Below, piece by piece: positions 6,833 through 13,714 of a stretch of 51,555 nucleotides of DNA. Each line of letters starts with the position of its first letter. Within the stretch, counting starts at the first letter, position 1. A program made the position numbers and the translations under genes. The notes beneath the pieces were generated by a model, which made no database searches, had not been told where the DNA came from, and saw only the letters and a program-made list of their open reading frames with translations. Source of the stretch: JANMMJ01 sp964543235 (GTDB lineage: Bacteria > Pseudomonadota > Alphaproteobacteria > Rhizobiales > Aestuariivirgaceae); contig CAZIXE010000025.1 in assembly GCA_964543235.1 (NCBI GenBank), positions 1 through 51,555 of the forward strand, given 5' to 3'.

Positions 6833-8509
6833 ATGGGTTTCCGCCTGCCAGCCGCTCCCCTCGCCCTGCCGCCACACTTTCGCGAGCGGCTGATCGCGCT
6901 GCTGGCGCTCGCGGTGTCGCTGGCGCTGGCGCTGCCGGTCATCACCATCGTCTGGCTGGCGCTGACGCCGACCGAGAACATCTGGCCGCATCTCTTCGCC
7001 ACGGTGCTGCCCGGCTATGTGTGGCGGACCATCGCGCTGATGACCGGGGTGGGGGCGCTCGCCTTCGTGATCGGGGCGGGAACGGCCTGGCTCGTCACCA
7101 TGTGCTCGTTCCCGCTGCGGCGGATGTTCCAGTGGGCGCTCCTGGTGCCGCTGGCGACGCCGACCTACATCGTCGCCTATACCTATGTGGATTTCCTCAC
7201 CTTCTCCGGCCCGGTGCAGACAGCGTTGCGCCAGCTCTTCGGCTGGCGGAGCCCGGCCGATTACTGGTTTCCGGACATCCGCTCGCTCCCCGGCGCCATC
7301 GTGGTGCTGGCCATGGTGCTCTACCCTTATGTGTTCCTCACCGCGCGGGCGAGCTTCATAAGGCAGCCGCAATCGCATCTCGAAGTGGCGCGCACGCTTG
7401 GCCAGACGGCCTGGGGGGCCTTCTTCCGGGTCGGTCTGCCGATGGCGCGGCCGGCTCTCGCCGTCGGCATCAGCCTCGCCATGATGGAATGCCTCAACGA
7501 TATCGGCGCGGCGGGATTCTTCGGGGTCCGCACCCTGTCGCTCGGCGTCTATACGACCTGGCTCGGCCAGAGCAATCTCGGGGGGGCTGCGCAGATCGCA
7601 CTCGTCATGCTCGTCTTCGTGTTCGCACTGCTGTGGATCGAGCGGCAGGGACGGCGGCTGCAGGCCTTCGCGCCGGCGGCGCAGCGGCACCGGCCGGTCA
7701 GGCGCATCAGGCTTTCGGGCTGGCGCCGCTGGGCGGCGTTCGCGGCATGTGTCCTGCCGATCCTGTTCGGCTTTATCGTGCCGGCGGCAATCCTCATCAA
7801 TTTCGCGCTGGGGCGGCTGCAGGTGCCGGCGAGCGCACAGTTTCTCAGGGCGGCGTGGCACTCGCTCATCCTGGCGCTGGTGGCGGCGGCAATCGCGGTC
7901 GTGGTCGGGCTCATGCTCGCCTACGCCAACCGGCTGTCGCGCAGCGCCATCACGCGGCTGGCCATCCGGCTCGCCAGTGCCGGCTATGCCGTTCCGGGAA
8001 CGGTGCTCGGCATCGGGCTCCTGATCCCGTTCGCCGCCTTCGACAACGGGCTCGACCTCCTGATGCGCGAAATGTTCGGCGTGTCGACGGGGCTCATCCT
8101 GTCGGGCACCATCTGGGCGGTGACCTCGGCCTATGTGGTGCGGTTCCTGGCCATCTCCTTTGGCACGCTGGAGACGGGTCTGCAGAAGGTCACGCCCAAT
8201 CTCGCTGCGGCGGCGCGCACGCTGGGCCGGGGACCGCTCGCGGCCCTGGTTTCGGTGCACCTGCCGCTGCTCCGGCCGGCGATCGTGTCGGCGGCGCTGC
8301 TGGTCTTCGTCGACTGCATGAAGGAACTGCCGGCGACGCTGATTTTGAGACCCTTCGATTTCGAAACGCTGGCGACGACGGTGTTCACGCTGGCCTCGCT
8401 CGACCAGCTCGAGGAGAGCGCGCTGCCGGCGCTGACCATCGTGGCGGTGGGGCTCCTGCCGGTGATCCTGCTGTCGCGGACGCTGCGCGATCCGCGGATC
8501 GGCAGTTGA
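6833..8509 (+). CDS. iron(III)-type ABC transporter permease, two fused domains
   Basis: The 558-residue membrane protein has roughly twelve hydrophobic segments and two binding-protein-dependent permease domains. The EAA-loop regions are VARTLGQTAWGAFFRVGLPMARPAL-like near residue 185 and AARTLGRGPLAALVSVHLPLLRPAI-like near residue 465. This double-length arrangement is that of FbpB/SfuB/HitB ferric iron permeases. The partner substrate-binding protein and ATPase genes are not beside it: upstream is the FG-GAP gene, downstream a convergent regulator. Either it uses partners encoded elsewhere or the operon has been broken. Iron as substrate is inferred from the family only. Confidence 0.87.
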   Translation: MGFRLPAAPLALPPHFRERLIALLALAVSLALALPVITIVWLALTPTENIWPHLFATVLPGYVWRTIALMTGVGALAFVIGAGTAWLVTMCSFPLRRMFQWALLVPLATPTYIVAYTYVDFLTFSGPVQTALRQLFGWRSPADYWFPDIRSLPGAIVVLAMVLYPYVFLTARASFIRQPQSHLEVARTLGQTAWGAFFRVGLPMARPALAVGISLAMMECLNDIGAAGFFGVRTLSLGVYTTWLGQSNLGGAAQIALVMLVFVFALLWIERQGRRLQAFAPAAQRHRPVRRIRLSGWRRWAAFAACVLPILFGFIVPAAILINFALGRLQVPASAQFLRAAWHSLILALVAAAIAVVVGLMLAYANRLSRSAITRLAIRLASAGYAVPGTVLGIGLLIPFAAFDNGLDLLMREMFGVSTGLILSGTIWAVTSAYVVRFLAISFGTLETGLQKVTPNLAAAARTLGRGPLAALVSVHLPLLRPAIVSAALLVFVDCMKELPATLILRPFDFETLATTVFTLASLDQLEESALPALTIVAVGLLPVILLSRTLRDPRIGS

Positions 8510-8516
8510 GCGATGG

Positions 8517-10532
8517 TCAGTCCGGGAGGCCTGCGGCGCGCAGGCCTTCGATATAGGGCGTCGCCTGCTCCGGGTGCTTGCAGCCCTGCATGGCAACGCG
8601 GGCGAAGTCCAGGTTGAACCCGGGCTTGAGTACCAGAAGCCGGGCAATCCGCTGCTTCGCCTCATCGAAGCGGCCAAGATGCGCCAGGGCAGCGGCGCTG
8701 AAGGCGTGGTTCCAGAATTCCTCAACCGGCGCCTGATTCAGTTCAACGAGGGCATCCGCATAACGGCCCAACAGGAACAGGGCAAAGCTCCTGCAAAAAT
8801 AGACGTAGGACGGTGGAAACGGATCGCGCTCGCGCATCTGATCAAGCAGCGAGAGACACTCCGCCGGCTGACCCAGATACGTAAGGAAGTGCGCGTGATC
8901 ATAGGCAATATGCACGTCGCCGGGATTGAGGGCACGAGCCTTGCCGAAATGATAGAGAGCCTCGTCAAAATCCCGGCGCCAGCGTCGGACATAGGCCACG
9001 GCATGATGCACGCGGGCGTTATGCTCGTCGAGGCGAAGGCCCTCCTGGGCCTCAGCGAGCGCGCGGTCGAGGCCACTGCGGTCGTGATCGCGATAGTACA
9101 CGCCCACCAGTGACATGGCGAGCCAGGCGCGCGCTTCGGGATTGGCGGGATCCAGCTCGACGGCTCTTTCAAGATACGGCAAGGCCTCGTCATCCGCATA
9201 ACGCTGGCTCAGGTCGCGGCCTTTTAGGAGATAATCATGCGCCGTCCAGCTGGCGAGAGGCTTGCCTTTGACAAGTTCCGACCCGGCCGCTGCGATCCGG
9301 CCTTCGATGATGGCCCCGACCGCAGTCGCCAGGCGGTTCTGGAGCGCCAGCAGTTCGTTCAGTCTCCCCTCATAGCGCTCGCCCCACAGGGCTCGCCCCG
9401 AATCCGTTTCAAGCAGCTGGACCGAGATGACCAGGTCTCGTTCCGCCAGCCGGACACTGCCCTTGAGAACATGACTGACGCCAAGCGCCGCGGCAATCGC
9501 CGCCACATCGCCGGAGGAATTGCGGAAGCGGAACGAGGAACTCGAGGCGATGGTCGTCAGGGTCCGAAAGCGCGACAGGCTTGTGACGATGTCTTCGGTG
9601 ATACCGTCGCCCAGATACGACTGCTCCGCGGAACCGCCGAGCACGGCAAAGGGCAGGACGGCAACTGACGGCGTCGCTGGCCTTGCAGTTTGAGGTATGG
9701 AAGGCTCCGGAAGGAGATGGCTGGTCGGGGGCGCCGCCGCATTCTCGGCGATTTCCCGTCTCAGCGCCTGTGTCTCCGGCGCCGGATCGGCGCCGAGTTC
9801 ATCGCGAAGCAAATTCCGCAGGTGATCGTACTGCCTGAGCGCCAGGGCCTTGTTGCCCTGTTGAGCATAGGCGCGCATCAGCGCACAGTGAGAGGCCTCC
9901 CGCAGATTGTCCAGGCTGACCAGTCTCAGCGCCAATTCAATCTGGGACGGTCCGGTCTCCAGCGCCACTAGCCGGTCGATCACGCGGATGGCCAGCGCAT
10001 GAAAGCGGGAACGTTCCGTGGCTAGCCAGTCTTCAAAAGCCGGATCGCGCAGGGCAATGTCGGCCAGCAGCGGCCCGGCAAAGACGGGAGCCGCCGCCTT
10101 CAGCGCAGCCGCATCCGTCGCGGTGGAAGCGGCAAGCAGATCGAGGGCATCGATCGCCAGCAGATCGGGATCTAGGCTGACCATATCGTCCCGCGTGCGC
10201 AGCGCAGAAGCCGCCTTACCCATCTCCTTGCGGAGGGTAGCCAGGCATTGCCTGAGACTGGCGCGAGACTGGGCTTCGCTTCGGTCACTCCACAGCAGTC
10301 CGGCCAGACGTTCCCGGGTCGAAGACAAGGATGGCGACAGTGCCAGGATACCTAGGAGCGCCCGGTTCCGCTTGCTCGTCACCGTCAGGCGGCGGCCTTC
10401 CGCATCGACAAGGGCGAATTCACCCAGAAGGCGAAGCCTGGCCCGGGAGGCGGCGAGGCCGGATGGCGGATTTGACGCCTGAAGGCTCATTTTTTGCGGG
10501 CTGTTACGCTGGAATTGCGCCCGTCTCTCCAT
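8517..10532 (-). CDS. BTAD-domain transcriptional regulator with TolB/cyclase-like and TPR domains (copy 1)
   Basis: This 671-residue cytoplasmic protein resembles SARP/BTAD regulators. An OmpR-like winged helix (LRLLGEFALVDAEGR, then KRNRALLGILALSP) is followed by a BTAD helical domain (ALMRAYAQQGNKALALRQY). Next is a domain typical of cyclase-associated regulators (AVLPFAVLGG, GDGITEDIVTSLSRF, LGVSHVLKGSV), then C-terminal TPRs (YLERAVELDPANPEARAWLAM). The ATG at 10532 has GGGGAGG nine bases upstream; the alternative ATG at 10490 aligns better with its paralog and would follow a 10-codon upstream ORF. It is divergent from a DUF1127 gene and is the paralog of 11000-13012. Target and signal are unknown. 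Confidence 0.85.
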   Translation of the reverse strand: MERRAQFQRNSPQKMSLQASNPPSGLAASRARLRLLGEFALVDAEGRRLTVTSKRNRALLGILALSPSLSSTRERLAGLLWSDRSEAQSRASLRQCLATLRKEMGKAASALRTRDDMVSLDPDLLAIDALDLLAASTATDAAALKAAAPVFAGPLLADIALRDPAFEDWLATERSRFHALAIRVIDRLVALETGPSQIELALRLVSLDNLREASHCALMRAYAQQGNKALALRQYDHLRNLLRDELGADPAPETQALRREIAENAAAPPTSHLLPEPSIPQTARPATPSVAVLPFAVLGGSAEQSYLGDGITEDIVTSLSRFRTLTTIASSSSFRFRNSSGDVAAIAAALGVSHVLKGSVRLAERDLVISVQLLETDSGRALWGERYEGRLNELLALQNRLATAVGAIIEGRIAAAGSELVKGKPLASWTAHDYLLKGRDLSQRYADDEALPYLERAVELDPANPEARAWLAMSLVGVYYRDHDRSGLDRALAEAQEGLRLDEHNARVHHAVAYVRRWRRDFDEALYHFGKARALNPGDVHIAYDHAHFLTYLGQPAECLSLLDQMRERDPFPPSYVYFCRSFALFLLGRYADALVELNQAPVEEFWNHAFSAAALAHLGRFDEAKQRIARLLVLKPGFNLDFARVAMQGCKHPEQATPYIEGLRAAGLPD

Positions 10533-10536
10533 GCAT
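10504..10536 (-). promoter_or_regulatory. 10-codon upstream ORF before regulator copy 1
   Basis: Behind GGGGAGG at five-base spacing, the best-placed ATG (10536) opens MHGETGAIPA and then TAA. The regulator frame resumes at ATG 10490, 13 nt after this stop. The paralogous regulator has a 10-codon ORF at the corresponding place (13016-13048) with five of ten residues identical. It may be a translated leader that couples or limits regulator synthesis; shared ancestry of the promoter DNA is the alternative. Confidence 0.35.
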
Positions 10537-10596
10537 TTGCACCTCCCCGCTATCGTTTCCTCAGACTCAATCAACGCCATGTGTGGGAGGCGATCG

Positions 10597-10839
10597 ATGT
10601 CGGACTATCTCTCAAAGCATGAGGACTTGCAATTGCAGGCAGGCCTGCTGTGCCGCCATATCGGTCAGCAGGTCAGAAAGTGGCGGATGAACCGCAAGGC
10701 TATGAAGAAAGCCGCCTGGCAGGCGGTGCAGGTCGCCCATCTCGATGCGCATCTGCGTTCCGACATCGGGATTGCCGGGAGCGGATGTGCAGATGCCGCG
10801 GCGATCTCAGCAGACTGGGTCGGTCAGGGACCGCGCTGA
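10597..10839 (+). CDS. DUF1127-like small basic protein (copy 1)
   Basis: The protein has 80 residues. A basic stretch (VRKWRMNRKAMKKA, residues 26-39) leads into LDAHLRSDIGIA at residues 49-60, the end of a degenerate DUF1127 motif (consensus about LDDRLLRDIGL). The same motif sits at residues 49-60 of the paralog at 13110. GGGAGG lies six bases before the ATG. DUF1127 proteins are small Arg-rich proteins of alphaproteobacteria; some studied members bind RNA or influence RNA turnover and phosphate or carbon metabolism. This copy is more diverged and less Arg-rich than copy 2. It is divergent from regulator copy 1. Confidence 0.65.
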   Translation: MSDYLSKHEDLQLQAGLLCRHIGQQVRKWRMNRKAMKKAAWQAVQVAHLDAHLRSDIGIAGSGCADAAAISADWVGQGPR

Positions 10840-10899
10840 GGGGTGCAGGGGCCGCTTGCCCGCCAGAGCTGCGTGATCCTAGGTGGAACCACCGCAAAT

Positions 10900-10964
10900 T
10901 CTCCATGGCCGCCCCTGAGGCAGCCATCCAGACTGGATGGCAGGCTCAAGGCCTGCCATGGAGA
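10900..10964. repeat. 65-nt imperfect palindrome between convergent genes
   Basis: The palindrome is centred on A10932. The outer arms TCTCCATGGC (10900-10909) and GCCATGGAGA (10955-10964) are exact, the inner arms GCCATCCAG/CTGGATGGC (10923-10931/10933-10941) are exact, and 27 of 32 positions pair overall. Alternative nested hairpins exist: ATGGCCGCC/GGCAGCCAT (10905-10913/10919-10927) and GGCAGGC/GCCTGCC (10939-10945/10951-10957). It lies between the DUF1127 gene and the 3' end of regulator copy 2, where a bidirectional terminator is expected, although no T tract follows. The first nested hairpin recurs at 13447-13469. Confidence 0.6.
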
Positions 10965-10999
10965 GAGTTGGGAGCGATTCCGCCAAACGTCATTCCGCT

Positions 11000-13012
11000 C
11001 TAAGGGAGGCCGGCGCGGCGATAGCCTTCGACAAAGCGGTTGCAGGTGGCCGCGTCGCGGAAGGGCATGACGTCGATCCAGCGTGCGATGGTGAAGTGAG
11101 GGTTGGCGGCGAGGAAGAGGCGCGCCTCGTTCTGCGCCTCGTCGATGCGGCCCGACATGGCCAGTGCCGCGGCAAGAATGCGGCGCGACTGGCTGCGATA
11201 GGTCTCCTCGCGGCTGAGCACCCTGACGGCGGCATCGTCATCTCCGGCGGCGAACAGAGCCGAGCCCAGGACCCAGTAATAGAGGGGATAGGGGCGCGGG
11301 TTGAGTTCGAGCGCCCGGCGTGCAGCCTTCACACCTTCCACGGGCCGCCCTTCCATGACATGGAGTTCCGAGAAGTTGATCCAGGCCTCGGCATCATTGG
11401 GGTTGAGCCTGAGTGCGGCATCGAAGGAAGCGGCCGACTCGGCCCAGCGGCGTTCGTAGAGCAGGATCCAGGCAAGCGAGCCCAGCACCGCCGCATCGGC
11501 GGGGTCGGCCGCGACCGCCTTCCGCGCATAGGCGAGGGCGCGGGCGCGATGGGGCTGTTCGGGGGCGCCGTGGAACAGCCATTCGACCGCTTCGGTCTCG
11601 GCGAGCCAGCGGTAGGCCTCGGCATAATTGGGATCGAGTTCGATGGCCCGCTCAAACAGCGGCCGGGCCCGGGTGCCGGCTTCTTCGGAGTGGCGCCATT
11701 CGCTGCGGCCGCGCATGACGAGGTCGAATGCCTCGGGACTGGGAGATTTGTAGCGGCCGGTGTCGGGAGGCGCGCGTGACGGGCCGACCAGGGCTGCGGC
11801 AATGTTCGCCGCCAGTTCAGACTGCAGCTCGTGAATGACGGGAAGCGGCCGATCGATGCGGTCGGCCCAGAGCACTCCGCTTGACTGCGTATCAATAAGC
11901 TGGGTGTTGAGGCGCAGCCCGCCGGCAAGCTGGCGCATGGTGGCATGCACGATGAAGCGAACGCCCAGTTCACGGGCGGCGTCTGCCGGCTCGGCGCCCG
12001 AATTGCGATACTTGAGCATGGTCTGGGCGGCGATGACGAAGAGGCCCGGCACCCGCGACAGGTCGGTGATCAGGTCCTCGGTCAGGCCATCGGCCAGGTA
12101 GCGCTGCTCCTGGTCGCTGCTCAGCATCGCAAAGGGAAGAACGGCGATGGATGATGGGCGCGGGGCGGAGGCGCCGGGGACTGCCGCTTGAGCCGGGGGT
12201 GGGGCCGGCGCGGCAGGGGCGGTTCCGGCAGCGACCCTCTGCTTGAGGTCGCGAGTCTCGGCGGCCGGTTCGACGCCCAGCTCAGCCTTCAGGAGCTTGC
12301 GGCAGATTTCGTACTGGCGCACGGCCAGCGCCGTTTCGCCCTGATCGGCATAGGCCTGCATCAGGGCGCGGTGGGAAGCCTCGCGCAGATCGTCGAGCGC
12401 CACCAGGCGCGCTGCGGCCTCGATCCGCGCCGGTCCGGACTCGAGCGGGATCAGCCGGTCGAGCAGGCGCATGGCTGCGGCCTGCAGGCGGGCGCGCTCG
12501 GCGGCCAGCCAGTCCGCAAAGGCCTCGTCGCGAATGGCGAGATCGTCGAGGAGCGGACCGCGGTAGAGGCGGACTGCGCGGCGCAGGCTGGCGAGGCCGG
12601 CCTGGTCGGGGAGGCCGAGCAGGTCGAGGGCATCGACATCCAGTTGCGAGGCTTCGAGGGCGACGGTGTCGTCATGGGTGCGGATTGCCGCCGCCCATTC
12701 GGGGCCAAGCTCCTTGCGCAGCACGGCCAGCGACTGGCGCAGGCTGCTGCGGCCCTGCTCCGCGCCCCGGTCGCTCCACAGCAGCGACGCGAGACGTTCG
12801 CGGCTGGCGGTGAGGCCCGGCGCCAGCGCCAGGATGGCGAGGAGCGCCCGGTTCTTCTTGCTGGCGATCGCAATGGCGCCGCCGGCGGGACCGGTGAGCG
12901 AGAACGGCCCCAGAAGCGACAGGCGCAGGCGGCTGGCGGTTGGGGCAGCGTCCGGCGCAGGCGGGCTAGCCACGGATTGCATCATCTGAGCATTGCCCCG
13001 TAGGTCCGGCAT
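11000..13012 (-). CDS. BTAD-domain transcriptional regulator with TolB/cyclase-like and TPR domains (copy 2)
   Basis: The 670-residue protein has the same architecture as copy 1: winged helix (LRLSLLGPFSL, KKNRALLAILALAPG), BTAD helices (ALMQAYADQGETALAVRQYE), the cyclase-associated domain (AVLPFAMLSSDQEQRYLADG, LTEDLITDLSRVPG, ARELGVRFIVHATMRQ) and C-terminal TPRs (LFERAIELDPNYAEAYRWLAE). The ATG at 13012 has no Shine-Dalgarno sequence of its own; it follows the TAA of an in-frame 10-codon ORF by three bases (TAA-AAT-ATG), suggesting coupled initiation. It is divergent from the DUF1127 gene at 13110 and convergent with the copy 1 DUF1127 gene. No transmembrane segment or cyclase catalytic domain is present. 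Confidence 0.86.
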   Translation of the reverse strand: MPDLRGNAQMMQSVASPPAPDAAPTASRLRLSLLGPFSLTGPAGGAIAIASKKNRALLAILALAPGLTASRERLASLLWSDRGAEQGRSSLRQSLAVLRKELGPEWAAAIRTHDDTVALEASQLDVDALDLLGLPDQAGLASLRRAVRLYRGPLLDDLAIRDEAFADWLAAERARLQAAAMRLLDRLIPLESGPARIEAAARLVALDDLREASHRALMQAYADQGETALAVRQYEICRKLLKAELGVEPAAETRDLKQRVAAGTAPAAPAPPPAQAAVPGASAPRPSSIAVLPFAMLSSDQEQRYLADGLTEDLITDLSRVPGLFVIAAQTMLKYRNSGAEPADAARELGVRFIVHATMRQLAGGLRLNTQLIDTQSSGVLWADRIDRPLPVIHELQSELAANIAAALVGPSRAPPDTGRYKSPSPEAFDLVMRGRSEWRHSEEAGTRARPLFERAIELDPNYAEAYRWLAETEAVEWLFHGAPEQPHRARALAYARKAVAADPADAAVLGSLAWILLYERRWAESAASFDAALRLNPNDAEAWINFSELHVMEGRPVEGVKAARRALELNPRPYPLYYWVLGSALFAAGDDDAAVRVLSREETYRSQSRRILAAALAMSGRIDEAQNEARLFLAANPHFTIARWIDVMPFRDAATCNRFVEGYRRAGLP

Positions 13013-13015
13013 ATT

Positions 13016-13048
13016 TTACGCCGGTTTTGCGTCTGGAACGCCGGGCAT
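13016..13048 (-). promoter_or_regulatory. 10-codon upstream ORF before regulator copy 2
   Basis: GGGAGG is followed at six bases by ATG 13048, which encodes MPGVPDAKPA and then TAA. The regulator ATG at 13012 follows three bases after this stop in the same frame. Length (33 nt), Shine-Dalgarno context (GGGAGGCGCAAA) and the Pro-Ala-stop ending match the element at 10504-10536. Shared positions are M1, G3, A7, P9 and A10. Confidence 0.4.
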
Positions 13049-13109
13049 TTTGCGCCTCCCGGATAGTCTCCCCTGCAATCGGATTTCAGACCGCAAGAGG
13101 AGACGACCG

Positions 13110-13379
13110 ATGACACTCTATCACGCAGAGACGCAGCTATTGCAACCGGCGCGTGGCACCGGCGGGGCCGGCCAAATCACCATCGCCGGGTGGCTGATCC
13201 GGCGCTTCCGGGCCCGGCGCGCCCGCCGCCAGCAGGAGAAGATCCTGAGCCGGCTCGACCCGCACATGCTGCATGACATCGGGCTGGCCAATTTCCAGCG
13301 CCGGCCGGGCCTGCCGGCCTGGGCCGTGTACAACCCGCACATGATCGCCATCGGCCTCAGCGAATCGCCGAAGCGCTGA
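13110..13379 (+). CDS. DUF1127 domain small Arg-rich protein (copy 2)
   Basis: The protein has 89 residues with a clear DUF1127 segment: RRFRARRARRQQEKILSRLD at residues 31-50, running into PHMLHDIGLA at 51-60. The AGAGGAGA ribosome-binding site precedes the ATG at 13110 by about six bases. It is divergent from regulator copy 2 with an intergenic region that aligns to that of copy 1, including exactly 50 bp between the shared CCTCC block and the ATG. A hairpin lies 67 nt beyond the stop. The role is inferred only from the family (small RNA-binding or regulatory proteins). Confidence 0.82.
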   Translation: MTLYHAETQLLQPARGTGGAGQITIAGWLIRRFRARRARRQQEKILSRLDPHMLHDIGLANFQRRPGLPAWAVYNPHMIAIGLSESPKR

Positions 13380-13714
13380 GGGAGGGCCGCGAAGGGGTAC
13401 GGAGCGGACTGGCTGCCGGGTGACTTTGCCGCATCCATCCGTCTCCATTGCCGCCCTTACGGCGGCCATCCATTGGGGCACGGCGTTGGTCCGCCGGACG
13501 GTGATATCAACCTCGATATCGCCCGGGCCGGCTGGGCGCGCCGGAGGCCGATCGAATTGCATGCAAAACGCGTGTCGAAGGCCGGTTTTTGCGCCACGAC
13601 TCGCGCCAGAACCGGGCCGCAAGGCAGCACTGCCGGAAATGATTTGCCGCCGCGCCTGCGGGCGGCGTAGAAAGCGCCCAGATTTCAGGCAGACCGGCAG
13701 AGGAGGATCATCCC
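13380..13714 (+). other. intergenic stretch upstream of gabT
   Basis: No coding frame is convincing here. The first 90 bases hold the hairpin shared with cassette 1. Further on are two GATATC palindromes 6 bp apart (13503-13508 and 13515-13520) and TTGCATGCAA at 13557-13566, any of which could be operator sequences for gabT. The gabT ribosome-binding site AGAGGAGG lies near the end. No close match to a -35/-10 pair stood out. Confidence 0.4.
13447..13469 (+). terminator. hairpin downstream of DUF1127 copy 2, homologous to that of copy 1
   Basis: ATTGCCGCC (13447-13455), loop CTTAC and GGCGGCCAT (13461-13469) pair at eight of nine positions. The same hairpin (ATGGCCGCC, loop CCTGA, GGCAGCCAT) occurs at 10905-10927, at about the same distance after the stop of the paralogous small gene and within the shared context TCTCCATNGCCGCCC. 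No T run follows, so it may terminate only weakly or protect the transcript end. Confidence 0.45.

Noticed and set aside
6905..8725. Very long minus-strand frame antisense to the iron permease
   Set aside because: It is extremely rich in Arg, His, Gln and Asp, a typical product of the antisense frame of a GC-rich membrane protein gene, and it runs through the end of the neighbouring regulator.
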